A DNA stretch of 64,000 nt from Streptomyces olivoverticillatus (GCF_014203555.1 NZ_JACHJH010000008.1:62001-126000); one strand, 5' to 3'. Counted from the first letter of the stretch, positions 45,001 to 53,115 are shown. Program-made: numbers and translations. The notes: generated by a model from the letters alone, not told the origin.

Positions 45001-45898
45001 CGAGCCGGGTCCGGGGCGTGACCCTGGTGTGCACGGCGAAGACCTTGTTGTACGAGTAGCCGTGACCGGTGGCCAGGTGGGTGCCGCCGTAGCGCAGCGC
45101 GTGCGTGCCGGTGAAGCCGGCGCGGGCCTTGGCGGTGGGGGAGCCGGTGGGGCCGCGGTCGACTCGGCTGCGCATGTCGGCCGGGGGCGGGGCACCGGTG
45201 TCCGCGGTCGCGAGCTGCACCTCGGCGAGCTGGGTGATGGGCTCGCCGCCGTTGCGGGTTATCTCCAGGCGGTACTGCCGGTAGGGGGTCGTGCCGTCGA
45301 AGGAGAACTCGCGGGTCTGCAGGCGCCTTTCGAAGGACTCGCCGCGGCGGGTGTCGAGGACGGTCCAGGCGTGGCCGTCGTCGGAGCCCTTGAGGGTCCA
45401 GTCCCTGGGGTCCCGGCCGGGGGCGTCATTGGCCGAGGTCAGCGCGTAGCGGACGATCGTGACCGATTGGGAGAGCCCGAACTCCAGCCATGCGGTCGGC
45501 TCGAAGTCGAGCCATTTGGTCGCACTCTCGCCGTCGACCAGGTTCTCCTTGACCTCGCCGGCCTCGGTGTTCTCACCGCTGGCGCGGACGGCCGTGACCT
45601 TGTCGGTGACATTGCCGGGGATGCCGCTGGTGTCCGCGCCGTTCACCCCAAAGGCCCGCCGCCGTCCGTCGGGCCCGGTCTCGACCTCGTTGCTCCAATC
45701 GGGCTGCGGCTCGCCCGGCTCGAAGGAGGAGGCGAAGCGGTCCCCGGCCGCCTCCGGCCGGGCGGCAGGGGCCGCCTGCGCACCGCCCGAGGAGAGCTGA
45801 GTGGTCGTCACCAGGACGGCGGACAGGAGGAGGGCGGCGGGGCGGGCGCACCGCCGTCGGGGTCTGCGCGAGCGGCGGTCTCCGAGTCTTGGTCGCAT
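42008..45898 (-). CDS. Secreted GH92 alpha-mannosidase with discoidin-like domains
   Basis: The 1296-residue precursor has a signal peptide with an Arg-rich N-region and hydrophobic ALLLSAVLVTTTQL. An F5/8-type (discoidin) carbohydrate-binding region lies at about 80-235 (LVDGESATKWLDFEPTAWLEFGLSQ), the GH92 N-domain at about 430-650 and the catalytic (alpha/alpha)6 part at about 690-1110. GYPGDEDNGEMSAWYVFGALGFYPLVMG near 1060-1090 is the GH92 acid-residue signature. A second discoidin-like strand set is at 1190-1296. GH92 enzymes are calcium-dependent exo-alpha-mannosidases acting on N-glycans or yeast mannan. AGGAGAGG before ATG 45898 supports the start. It likely feeds released sugars to nearby importers. 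Confidence 0.93.
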   Translation of the reverse strand: MRPRLGDRRSRRPRRRCARPAALLLSAVLVTTTQLSSGGAQAAPAARPEAAGDRFASSFEPGEPQPDWSNEVETGPDGRRRAFGVNGADTSGIPGNVTDKVTAVRASGENTEAGEVKENLVDGESATKWLDFEPTAWLEFGLSQSVTIVRYALTSANDAPGRDPRDWTLKGSDDGHAWTVLDTRRGESFERRLQTREFSFDGTTPYRQYRLEITRNGGEPITQLAEVQLATADTGAPPPADMRSRVDRGPTGSPTAKARAGFTGTHALRYGGTHLATGHGYSYNKVFAVHTRVTPRTRLAYKVFPSMPEQDDRYPATHVALDLAFTDGTYLSELGAVDQHGARLTPQGQAASKTLYVNQWNNKESDIGTLAAGKTVERVLIAYDSPLGPAKFRGWVDDVSIAPAEPEQVPAHPADRAVTTRGTNSSSNFSRGNTFPATAVPHGFNFWTPVTNAGSTDWLYQYAAANNADNLPTVQAFSASHEPSPWMGDRQTFQVMPSVAAGTPDASRGARALPFHHARESAKPHYYGVTFDNGLKAEIAPSDHAAMMRFTFPGENASVVLDNVRNQGGLTLDPEHSAFTGYSDVRSGLSTGAGRLFVYGVFDSPVTSSGRLKGDGGDDSPTGYLRFRPGAGHAVTLRIATSLIGTDQAKASLGQEIPAGTSFEQVRDRARSAWDAVLGRISVEGASRDQITTLYSSLYRLYLYPNSGFENTGTTARPRPRYASPFSPPAGENTPSRTGAKIADGEVYVNNGFWDTYRTAWPAYSLLTPRQAGRLADGFVQQYKDGGWISRWSSPGYADLMTGTSSDVAFADAYVKGVPFDAEAAYEAALKNATVAPVEPGTGRKGMDTSVFLGYTSTKTREGVSWALEGCLNDFGLAKMGQALYARTHKARYRDEARYFLGRAQNYVRLFDDRTGFFQGRDERGRWRLTPDDYDPRVWGYDYTETNGWNFAFTAPQDTRGLAALYGGREGLAKKLDRFFATPETGTAEFSGSYGGIIHEMTEARDVRMGMYGHSNQPSHHIAYVYDAAGQPWKTQEKVREVMSRLYLGSELGQGYPGDEDNGEMSAWYVFGALGFYPLVMGQGEYAVGSPLFTRATVRMDNGHTLEIRAPRNSARNVYVQSVRFNGRPWNSTALPHALLAKGGTLEFTMGPRPSAWGSGEDAGPTSISKDDEVPSPESDMTVPDGSALTDNTSRTDEVFTSAELEVAPGSRITSYTLTSADRARAPAGWVLEGSADGDGWHEVDRRTGEKFAWDRQTRVFTLHDPTAYERYRLRPLGGEASLAEVELLGHGGRSA

Positions 45899-45918
45899 CC
45901 CTTGCCTCTCCTCAAACG

Positions 45919-45930
45919 GACAACGTTGTC
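45919..45930. promoter_or_regulatory. LacI-type operator in the GH92 promoter
   Basis: GACAACGTTGTC is a perfect 12-bp palindrome with the central ACGT/CG step favoured by LacI-family regulators, 21 bases upstream of the GH92 start. No LacI gene is in the window, so a distant regulator would be needed. Confidence 0.5.
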
Positions 45931-46006
45931 ACTCGGGGTTGCGCAGTGACAAGTAGGGCGTGAGAGGTCAGTGGTGTCAAGGGTCCCGAGGTTGGTGTCG
46001 CCGCCG

Positions 46007-46091
46007 TCCCGAGAGGTCTCAACTCGGGAAAGACTGAGGGCCAAAGCTGCTTCCGATCTTGCCCAGTTGATGCGAAGTGGACTATACCTGT
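46007..46091 (+). promoter_or_regulatory. ngcE promoter region with hairpin and dre-like site
   Basis: TCCCGAG/CTCGGGA (46007-46013, 46023-46029) forms a 7-bp inverted repeat. TTGCCC (46059-46064) and TATACC (46083-46088), 18 bases apart, could be -35 and -10 elements. Overlapping the -10, AGTGGACTATACCTGT (46076-46091) matches about 12 of 16 positions of the DasR dre consensus. This would place the leader at about 205 bases. Confidence 0.35.
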
Positions 46092-46301
46092 CGGCGTCCG
46101 GGGCGGCTTTGGCCTGCTGTCCGGACCCGGGGGAGAGCGGCGGGCGGCAGCGCCGCAAGGGACGTCAACCCGGCGCTCACCCAGCACGCCCAGCACACCA
46201 AGCTTCAACCGACCCGCGGTGTCGGGCCCTTCGTCGTCGCTCCGGCTCAACAGGGGAGACCGCCACACCGCCTGAGTCCTGGAGAAGGCGAGGACTTGCG
46301 C

Positions 46302-47732
46302 ATGGGATCCACCTCGGAATTCAGCCGTCGCGATCTGATCAAGCGCGCGGTGGCAGCCGGCCTGGTCGCGGTGCCGGCGATGAGCGTGCTGAGCGCCTGC
46401 GCCAGTGGCGACAGCGGTGACGGAAAGCAGGTCGACAAGGGGCAGAAGAGCGCCAAGAACCCGCTGGCCGTCAATGAGAGCGCGCCGCTGGACGTCGTCA
46501 TCTTCGACGGCGGATTCGGCCAGCAGTACGCCAAGGACGCCGAGGCGGAATTCACCAAGGCGTTTCCCAAGGCCACGGTGAAGCACTCGGCCACCCAGAA
46601 GATCCAGTCGACGCTCCAGCCCCGTTTCAACGGCGGCACCCCACCCGACCTCATCGACAACTCCGGTGCCGAGCAGATGGACATGGGCACCCTCGTCGGC
46701 AAGAAGCAGCTGACCGACCTCAATGCCCTGCTCGACGCCCCCTCCTTCGACGACCCGGGCAAGAAGGTGCGCGACACCCTGCGCCCCGGCGTCGTGGAGA
46801 TGGGCCAGTTCGACGGCGAGGAGACGTGGATCCTCTATTACGCCTACACCGTCTACGGCGTCTGGTACTCCCGGACCAATCTCGAGAAGCTCGGCGCGCA
46901 GTACCCCGAGACCTGGGACGACATGCTCAAGGTCTGCGAGGCGGCGAAGAAGAAGGGCATCGCGGGCTGGACGTACGCTGGGAAGTACCCGTACTACCTG
47001 CCGTTCAGCCTCTACCCCTTCATCGCCAAGATCGGCGGCGTCGAGGTGCTGAAGAAGATCGACAACCTGGAGCCCAACGCCTGGAAGGACCCGGCCGTCA
47101 AGGCCGCCTTCGAGGCCTATTACGAGCTCTACAAGAAGGGCTACATCCTCCAGGGCACCCCGGGCCTGACCCACATCGAATCGCAGACCGCCTGGAACGA
47201 GGGGAAGGCGCTCTTCATCCCCAACGGCTCCTGGGTGGAGAATGAGTCGAAGCAGACCACGCCGAAGGACTTCCGGATGGCCGTCGGCGCACCGTCCGGC
47301 CTCGACAAGAGCGACAAGATGCCCTTCGGCACCCTCTGGGCCTCCGGCGGTGAGCCGTTCATCGTGCCGAAGAACGCCAAGAACCCGCAAGGCGGCATGG
47401 AACTGCTGCGCACCATGCTCGGCAAGAAATCCTCGCAGAACTTCATCAAGTCGGTCTCCTCGCTCACTTCCCTCAACGGCGGCACCGAGGGCCTCGTCCT
47501 TCCCTCCGGTCTGGCCTCCTCCCAGGAGGCACTCGCCAAAGCGGGGAAGAACGTGGTGAATCCGCGGATCCAGGACTGGTACGTCGCACTGCAGAAGGAG
47601 AAGATCGGTGTGGGGGCGCTCGGCGAGATGATGGCCGGACGGCTCACCCCCGACGAGGCGATCAGCAAGATCCAGAAGTATGCCGACGACACCGCCAAGG
47701 ACGACTCCGTCAAGAAGTACAAGCACAAGTGA
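46302..47732 (+). CDS. ngcE: N-acetylglucosamine/chitobiose ABC transporter binding lipoprotein NgcE
   Basis: The 476-residue protein is a family 1 sugar-binding lipoprotein. It has a twin-arginine start (SRRDLIKRAVAAGL) and a lipobox LSAC near residue 33, so it is exported by Tat and lipidated. The mature part has the type I binding-protein fold with many Lys/Asp and aromatic residues (WILYYAYTVYGVWYSR, YYLPFSLYPF) suited to sugar stacking. The gene order binding protein, two permeases and a downstream ROK regulator matches ngcEFG of streptomycetes, which import GlcNAc and diacetylchitobiose. The ATPase is expected to be the shared MsiK elsewhere. Start ATG 46302 follows GAGG. Confidence 0.85.
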   Translation: MGSTSEFSRRDLIKRAVAAGLVAVPAMSVLSACASGDSGDGKQVDKGQKSAKNPLAVNESAPLDVVIFDGGFGQQYAKDAEAEFTKAFPKATVKHSATQKIQSTLQPRFNGGTPPDLIDNSGAEQMDMGTLVGKKQLTDLNALLDAPSFDDPGKKVRDTLRPGVVEMGQFDGEETWILYYAYTVYGVWYSRTNLEKLGAQYPETWDDMLKVCEAAKKKGIAGWTYAGKYPYYLPFSLYPFIAKIGGVEVLKKIDNLEPNAWKDPAVKAAFEAYYELYKKGYILQGTPGLTHIESQTAWNEGKALFIPNGSWVENESKQTTPKDFRMAVGAPSGLDKSDKMPFGTLWASGGEPFIVPKNAKNPQGGMELLRTMLGKKSSQNFIKSVSSLTSLNGGTEGLVLPSGLASSQEALAKAGKNVVNPRIQDWYVALQKEKIGVGALGEMMAGRLTPDEAISKIQKYADDTAKDDSVKKYKHK

Positions 47733-47820
47733 CCTGCGTGGTACCTGAGTCCGCGTCGTACTGAGCCCGCCCGCGCCACCGGCGGCGGCACCCGTGAAGA
47801 AGATCGGGGTCGGTAGTCAC

Positions 47821-48738
47821 ATGCAACACGGCAAGTACCGTTTCATCGCGGGATTCCTGGTCCTGCCCCTGACGATCTACGGGGTCTTCCTCGTCTCGCC
47901 GTTCGTCCAGGCCATCTACTACTCCTTCACGGACTGGACCGGGCTGAGCCCCGACTTCTCGATGGTCGGCTTCAAGAACTACCAACGCCTCTGGAACGAC
48001 GACGTGTTCTGGAAGGCGGTGGGGCACAACGTCCTGCTGTTGCTGGTGCTGCCGCTGATCACACTCGGGCTCGGGCTCTTCTTCGCCTTCATGCTCAACG
48101 TCGGCGGCCGCCGCAGGAAGAACGCGGCGGTGGCCGGGGTCCGGGGCTCGGGCGCCTACAAAATCGTCTACTTCTTCCCGCAGGTCCTCTCCATCGCCAT
48201 CGTCGCCCTCCTCTTCCAGTTCGCCTACAACCCCAACAGCGGCGCCATCAACTCCTTCCTCAGCGGCATCGGCCTGGACTCGGTGCGACCGGACTGGCTG
48301 GGCGACCCCGGGCTCGCCCTGTGGTGTGTGATGGCGGTGATGGTCTGGAGCAATGTCGGCTTCTACGTCGTGCTGTTCTCCGCGGGAATGAGCTCCATTC
48401 CCCGGGACTTCTACGAGGCCGCGCTGCTGGACGGCGCGAACCGCTTCCAGACCTTCTTCCGGATCACGCTGCCGCTGCTGTGGGACACCGTCCAGACCGG
48501 CTGGGTCTACATGGGCATCATGGCGCTCGACGGATTCGCCGTCGTCCAGATCATGACCGTCGGCCCGGGCGGCCCGGACTACTCCACCGAAGTGCTCTCC
48601 TACTACCTCTACACCAAGGCGTTCCGCGACGGTCAGGCCGGATACGCCACCGCCCTCGGCGTCGCGCTCCTCATCGTCACCCTCGTCTTCGCGGGCATCG
48701 TGATGAAGCTCGGCCGGCGCGAACGTCTGGAGTTCTGA
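47821..48738 (+). CDS. ngcF: Sugar ABC transporter permease NgcF
   Basis: The 305-residue protein has six predicted membrane helices (from FIAGFLVLPLTIYGVFLVSPFVQAIYY to the last helix ALGVALLIVTLVFAGIVM) and the cytoplasmic EAA loop YEAALLDGANRFQTFFRITLPLL that docks the ATPase. It is the MalF-like subunit of the NgcEFG importer. ATG 47821 (MQHGKYRFI) is preferred because the first helix follows at once; the in-frame GTG at 47794 adds nine residues and has no ribosome site either. The stop shares one base with the ngcG ATG. Confidence 0.85.
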   Translation: MQHGKYRFIAGFLVLPLTIYGVFLVSPFVQAIYYSFTDWTGLSPDFSMVGFKNYQRLWNDDVFWKAVGHNVLLLLVLPLITLGLGLFFAFMLNVGGRRRKNAAVAGVRGSGAYKIVYFFPQVLSIAIVALLFQFAYNPNSGAINSFLSGIGLDSVRPDWLGDPGLALWCVMAVMVWSNVGFYVVLFSAGMSSIPRDFYEAALLDGANRFQTFFRITLPLLWDTVQTGWVYMGIMALDGFAVVQIMTVGPGGPDYSTEVLSYYLYTKAFRDGQAGYATALGVALLIVTLVFAGIVMKLGRRERLEF

Positions 48739-49655
48739 TGGCACTGCGCACGGAACGCACGGAAGGCTCACCGCGCCCGGAAGCCGCCGCACCCGTCGTC
48801 GATTCGCCGCAGGGGCGCATCGGCAGCGAGGGAAGGGTCCTCAACGTCTTCTCGCACGGCGTGCTCGCGCTGTGGGGCCTGATGGTCACCCTGCCGCTGC
48901 TGTGGGCGGTGCTGAGCGCCTTCAAGAGCGACAGGGAAATCTTCACCTCGCCCTGGGCGCTGCCCTCCGCCCTGCATTTCGACGCCTGGGGGCGCGCCTG
49001 GTCGCAGGCGCACATGAGCCGCTATTTCCTGAACTCCGTGGTGGTGGTGGCCGGTTCGCTCACCGGCACCATGCTGCTGGGCGCGATGGCCGCCTATGTG
49101 CTCGCCCGCTTCACCTTTCCCGGCAACCGCTTCATCTACTTCCTCTTCGTGGGCGGGATGAGCTTCCCCGTCATCCTCGCGCTCGTCCCGCTGTTCTTCG
49201 TGATGAAGAACATGCAGCTGCTCGACACCTATCCCGGGCTGATCCTGGTCTACATCGCCTATTCGCTGCCGTTCACCATCTTCTTCCTCAGCGGTTTCTT
49301 CCGGACGCTGCCCACCTCCGTCGCGGAAGCCGCCCTGATCGACGGTGCGTCGCACACCCGTACGTTCTTCCAGGTGATGCTGCCGATGGCCAAGCCCGGC
49401 CTGATCAGCGTCGGCATCTTCAACTTCCTGGGCCAGTGGAACCAGTACCTGCTGCCCACCGTGCTCAACGTCGGCGACGAGGACAAGAAACTGCTGCCGC
49501 AGGGCCTGGTGGCCCTCGCGGTCAGCCAGGGCTACAAGGGCGACTGGTCCGGGCTCTTCGCCGGGCTGGTCATGGCGATGCTGCCGGTGCTCGCCGCGTA
49601 CGTCGTCTTCCAGCGCCAGGTCCAGGCCGGGCTCACCGCAGGCGCGCTCAAGTGA
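48738..49655 (+). CDS. ngcG: Sugar ABC transporter permease NgcG
   Basis: The 305-residue MalG-like permease has an N-terminal cytoplasmic tail of about 40 residues, six predicted helices (GVLALWGLMVTLPLLWAVLSAF, MLLGAMAAYVLARF, FIYFLFVGGMSFPVILALVPLFFV and others) and the EAA loop AEAALIDGASHTRTFFQVMLPMAKPG. It overlaps the ngcF stop by one base (TGATG). No ATP-binding subunit follows, as expected for streptomycete sugar importers that share MsiK. The anti-sigma-like gene on the opposite strand ends 10 bases after it. Confidence 0.85.
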   Translation: MALRTERTEGSPRPEAAAPVVDSPQGRIGSEGRVLNVFSHGVLALWGLMVTLPLLWAVLSAFKSDREIFTSPWALPSALHFDAWGRAWSQAHMSRYFLNSVVVVAGSLTGTMLLGAMAAYVLARFTFPGNRFIYFLFVGGMSFPVILALVPLFFVMKNMQLLDTYPGLILVYIAYSLPFTIFFLSGFFRTLPTSVAEAALIDGASHTRTFFQVMLPMAKPGLISVGIFNFLGQWNQYLLPTVLNVGDEDKKLLPQGLVALAVSQGYKGDWSGLFAGLVMAMLPVLAAYVVFQRQVQAGLTAGALK

Positions 49656-49665
49656 ACGGCGTTCA

Positions 49666-50067
49666 TCAGGTGAGGGTGAACCACACCGCTTTCCCCCGCC
49701 CCCGCCCCACCCGGGTCACCCCCCAGGCCGTGGCGCAGCTGTCGATCAGGGTGAGCCCCCGGCCGGACTCGTCCTCGCAGCCCGCGGAGCGCCGGGCGGG
49801 CCCCTCGGGGCTGGTGTCGTGCACGTCGACACGCAGCGTTCTGGAGCGGCAGCTGAGGTAGACGGTCACCGGCGACTTGGCGTGCACGACGCCATTGGTG
49901 ACCAGCTCGGTCGCCAGCAGGCACGCGGTGTCCGCGAGGTCGAGGCGGCCGTGCTGTGTGAGCACTAAGCGGAGCGAGCTCCGGACCAGGCTGATCATCC
50001 AGGGCTGTGCCGGGATCCGGAGGGTGTACCACCAGTCGGCGGTGTCCATGTGAGGGTCCTCGCACAT
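49666..50067 (-). CDS. RsbW-type ATP-binding protein (anti-sigma factor kinase-like)
   Basis: The 133-residue protein is a HATPase_c_2 (GHKL) domain. N-box LATELVTNGVVHAKSPVTV is near residues 52-70, G1-like DVHDTSPEGP near 83-92, and SGRGLTLIDSCATAWGV near 104-120 forms the G2 region and lid. Such single-domain proteins are numerous in Streptomyces and may phosphorylate anti-sigma antagonists or bind sigma factors. The ATG at 50067 has GGAG at eight bases; the ATG at 50049 is also possible. The longer frame to 50328 is rejected as compositionally non-coding. Partner proteins are not encoded nearby. Confidence 0.8.
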   Translation of the reverse strand: MCEDPHMDTADWWYTLRIPAQPWMISLVRSSLRLVLTQHGRLDLADTACLLATELVTNGVVHAKSPVTVYLSCRSRTLRVDVHDTSPEGPARRSAGCEDESGRGLTLIDSCATAWGVTRVGRGRGKAVWFTLT

Positions 50068-50549
50068 GTGCTGGGCTCCGTTCCTTGACTGCGACCGCGT
50101 CACATCGGCGGGCGTCGGTCCTCCGGGAAGCCCCCAACTATCCGATACCGGCCCCGGTGTGCGGAGCTGCGCACCGGCCGTCGTCCGGCGGCCGCGGCTG
50201 GGCTCACTCGGCGCCGGGCGCGGGAGCGCACCGGAGCCGGGACCGGCCGGGCGGGGAGCGCGGGCGAGGCGGATTCGCCCGTTCGGGGGATGCGGCTCGG
50301 CTGCCCCGCACGGTGAGAGGTAGCTCACCCTGGGTATCTCGCGCCGCGGGCCGCTCCGTACGATGTGAGGTCGGCTCGGGCCCGCCCCGCCGACCGCTCG
50401 GGAGGCCGGGCTTCGCCGTCAAGGCCTTGACGGAACGCAACCCTGGCGGCTCAGCTTAGAGTTCACATGTTGTACGGATGGCCCGGGCCCCAGTGCTGTG
50501 GTCCGGCCCACGGGACGGTGGTCGTGCCGCCCCGGTGAGGTGGGAGTGG
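50068..50549. other. Intergenic region before the ROK regulator gene
   Basis: About 480 bases without a convincing gene. Open frames here are GC-rich and lack ribosome sites. The right end holds the perfect palindrome at 50416-50433. It must contain promoters for two divergent genes. Nothing else was recognised. Confidence 0.5.
50416..50433. promoter_or_regulatory. Perfect 18-bp palindrome upstream of the ROK gene
   Basis: CCGTCAAGG-CCTTGACGG is fully self-complementary and contains a TTGACG -35-like element (50427-50432). The TCAAG/CTTGA half-sites also appear, more widely spaced, in the xylF promoter dyad at 51816-51834, suggesting a site for the ROK protein itself. Confidence 0.5.
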
Positions 50550-51755
50550 ATGGGCGTGGAGACTCCGGGGTCGCAGTCGTCGCTGCACCGGGCCAACCTG
50601 GAGCGCGTCGTGCGCGCGGTGCGGATGGCGGGATCGCTCACCCAGGCGGAGATCGCCCGGTCCACGGGGTTGTCGGCCGCCACGGTCTCCAACATCGTCC
50701 GGGAGCTCAAGGACGGCGGCACGGTCGACGTCACGCCCACCTCCTCCGGAGGCCGGCGGGCCCGCAGTGTCTCGCTCTCGGGGGACGCCGGGATCGTCGT
50801 CGGGGTGGATTTCGGGCATACGCACCTGCGGGTCGCCATCGGGAATCTCGCGCACCGGGTGCTGGCCGAAGAGGCCGAGCCGCTGGATGTGGACGCCTCG
50901 GCGGCGCAGGGCCTGGACCGGGCGGAGCACCTGGTCAACACCTTGATCGCAAAGGCCGGGATCAGCCGGGACAAGATCGTCGGGGTGGGGCTGGGCGTGC
51001 CCGGCCCGATCGACGTGGAGTCGGGGGTGCTCGGCTCGACCGCCATCCTGCCGGGCTGGGCCGGCACCAACCCGCGCGACGACCTCTCGGCCCGCCTCGG
51101 CGTCCCGGTCTACGTCGACAACGATGCCAACCTCGGCGCCCTCGGCGAGCTGGTCTGGGGCGCGGGCCGGGGGGCGACGGACCTCGCCTACATCAAGGTC
51201 GCCAGCGGTGTCGGCGCCGGGCTGGTGATCAAGGGCCAGATCTACCGGGGGCCCGGCGGCACCGCGGGCGAGATCGGGCACATCACGCTGGACGAGTCGG
51301 GCCCGGTCTGCCGGTGCGGCAACCGCGGCTGTCTGGAAACCTTCACCGCCGCCCGTTATGTCCTGCCGCTGCTCCATTCGGCCCACGGCACCGACCTGAC
51401 CGTGGCCCGGATGGTGCAATTGGCGAAGGACGGCGATCCGGGCTGCCGGCGCGTCATCGTGGACGTCGGCCGGCATATCGGCAGCGGCGTGGCGAACCTG
51501 TGCAACCTGCTCAATCCGAGCCGTGTCGTGCTCGGCGGCGACCTCGCGGACTCCGGCGAGCTGGTGCTCGCGCCGATCCGCGAATCCGTCTCGCGGTACG
51601 CGATCCCCAGCGCCGCACGGCAGTTGGAGGTCGTCCCGGGCGCCCTCGGCAGCCGCGCGGAGGTGCTCGGCGCGCTCGCGCTCGTGCTCAGCGAGATGGG
51701 CGATTCCACCCTGCTGGACGAGGCGCCCCCGGCTCGGACGGCCTTGATCGTTTAA
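50550..51755 (+). CDS. ROK family transcriptional regulator (Rok7B7/XylR-like)
   Basis: The 401-residue protein has an N-terminal winged helix (residues about 15-75: NLERVVRAVRMAGSLTQAEIARSTGLSAATVSNIVRELKDGG) and a ROK sugar-kinase-like domain. VGVDFGHTHLRVAIGN binds phosphate, GVGLGVPGPID and NDANLGALGELVWGAG line the sugar site, and CRCGNRGCLE holds zinc. It lies between ngcEFG and xylFGH. In S. coelicolor the protein in this position (Rok7B7) affects xylose use and carbon control. The ATG at 50550 follows GAGGTGGGAG closely. Its effector, xylose or an amino sugar, is not settled by sequence. Confidence 0.9.
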   Translation: MGVETPGSQSSLHRANLERVVRAVRMAGSLTQAEIARSTGLSAATVSNIVRELKDGGTVDVTPTSSGGRRARSVSLSGDAGIVVGVDFGHTHLRVAIGNLAHRVLAEEAEPLDVDASAAQGLDRAEHLVNTLIAKAGISRDKIVGVGLGVPGPIDVESGVLGSTAILPGWAGTNPRDDLSARLGVPVYVDNDANLGALGELVWGAGRGATDLAYIKVASGVGAGLVIKGQIYRGPGGTAGEIGHITLDESGPVCRCGNRGCLETFTAARYVLPLLHSAHGTDLTVARMVQLAKDGDPGCRRVIVDVGRHIGSGVANLCNLLNPSRVVLGGDLADSGELVLAPIRESVSRYAIPSAARQLEVVPGALGSRAEVLGALALVLSEMGDSTLLDEAPPARTALIV

Positions 51756-51790
51756 GGCTCGTCGCCTTTCGGTCTTGAGTTCACGGAGAT

Positions 51791-51834
51791 AACGAATGGC
51801 ATCGTTGCCATCTCGTTAAGAATTTACTTCTTGA
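51791..51834. promoter_or_regulatory. Two overlapping dyads in the xylF promoter
   Basis: ATGGCA-TCGT-TGCCAT (51796-51811) is a perfect palindrome flanked by AACGA and TCGTT, so the dyad runs 51791-51817. Directly overlapping, TTAAGAA-N5-TTCTTGA (51816-51834) is a second inverted repeat with one mismatch, covering a TTGACG -35-like element. The adjacent ROK regulator is the likely ligand. Confidence 0.6.
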
Positions 51835-51910
51835 CGCTTCCTTGGCGGCCGAGTTGACTTCCAGCCACCTCGGCCGCAACGACGCGGCCTCGTCAGGGAG
51901 GTATCTGCAA

Positions 51911-53017
51911 GTGAATTCGCATCTGCGTCGTGCCGCGGTCGCCGCCATCGCCGTGTCCATGGCCGCCGGGCTCGCAGCCTGTGGCAGCGCCAAGGAGGCG
52001 GGCGGCAGCGGGGACAAGAAGAAGGACAAGAGCTCGCTGACCATCGGGCTGCTGCTGCCCGAGAACCAGACCGCGCGTTACGAGCGCTTCGACAAGCCGC
52101 TGATCGAAAAGAAGATCAAGGAATTGGCGGGCACGGACGTCACCGTCCTCTACGAGAACGCCAAGCAGGACGCCTCGGTCCAGCAGCAGCAGGTCGACAC
52201 GATGATCACCAAGAAGGTCGACGCGCTGATCGTCGACGCGGTGGACGCCAAGTCGATAGCGAGCTCGGTGAAGAAGGCCAACGACAAGGGCATCCCCGTC
52301 GTCGCCTACGACCGGCTGGCCGAGGGCCCGGTCAAGGCCTACACCTCCGTGGACAACGAGCGCGTCGGCAAGATCCAGGGCGAGTCGCTCCTGAAGGAGC
52401 TCGGCGACAACGCCTCCAAGGGCCAGATCGTGATGATGAACGGCGCGATCACCGACCCCAACGCCAAGATGTACAAGGACGGCGCCCACTCCGTACTCGA
52501 CGGCAAGGTCAAGGTCGGCAAGGAGTACGACACCAAGGAGTGGAAGCCGGAGAACGCCAACGAGAACATGAAGGGCGCCATCTCCTCGCTCGGCAAGGAC
52601 AACATCGTCGGCGTCTACTCCGCCAACGACGGCATGGCGGGCGGCATCATCACCGCCCTCAAGAGCGCCGGATTCGACAAGCTTCCCCCGGTCACCGGCC
52701 AGGACGCCGAGCTCTCGGCCGTCCAGCGGATCCTCTCGGACGAGCAGTTCATGAGCGTCTACAAGCCGTACAAGCCCGAGGCCGACGCCGCCGCCGAGCT
52801 GGCCGTCGCGCTCGCCAAGGGCAGGGGCGTCGACACCGTCGCCAAGACCACGGTCGACAGCGGCTCCCAGAAGAAGATCCCCTCGATCATCGTCACCCCC
52901 TTCGCGCTGACCAAGGCCGACATCGGCCAGTACGTCGGCAAGGAGGGCTTCTTCACCCTGAACGAGATCTGCACCGACAAGTACAAGGCGCAGTGCGACA
53001 AGGCCGGGCTGAAGTAA
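51911..53017 (+). CDS. xylF: Xylose ABC transporter substrate-binding lipoprotein XylF
   Basis: The 368-residue protein is a periplasmic-binding-protein family 4 (ribose/xylose type) lipoprotein. A signal sequence with lipobox LAACG near residue 20 is followed by a Lys/Ser/Gly linker and two Rossmann-like lobes (TIGLLLPENQTARYERFDKPLIEKK; VDALIVDAVDAKSIASSVKKANDKGIPVVAYDRLAEG; IVGVYSANDGMAGGIITALKSAG). It captures extracellular D-xylose. GTG 51911 has AGGGAGG nine bases upstream. The ATPase and permease genes follow, with a 98-base gap before xylG. The longer open frame starting at 51842 crosses the promoter and is rejected. Confidence 0.9.
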   Translation: MNSHLRRAAVAAIAVSMAAGLAACGSAKEAGGSGDKKKDKSSLTIGLLLPENQTARYERFDKPLIEKKIKELAGTDVTVLYENAKQDASVQQQQVDTMITKKVDALIVDAVDAKSIASSVKKANDKGIPVVAYDRLAEGPVKAYTSVDNERVGKIQGESLLKELGDNASKGQIVMMNGAITDPNAKMYKDGAHSVLDGKVKVGKEYDTKEWKPENANENMKGAISSLGKDNIVGVYSANDGMAGGIITALKSAGFDKLPPVTGQDAELSAVQRILSDEQFMSVYKPYKPEADAAAELAVALAKGRGVDTVAKTTVDSGSQKKIPSIIVTPFALTKADIGQYVGKEGFFTLNEICTDKYKAQCDKAGLK

Positions 53018-53115
53018 CCCTCGCTCCCCTCTCGAACACCCCCGTCCGGCGCCCTCCCCCCCCGGCGCCGGACGGGGCACCCCCCGCCGGTCAGGCGGCG
53101 AAGGAGATGATTCAC

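Noticed and set aside
50068..50328. N-terminal extension of the RsbW-like protein
   Set aside because: The added residues are Pro/Arg/Gly-rich and unlike the HATPase fold; ATG 50067 has a ribosome site.
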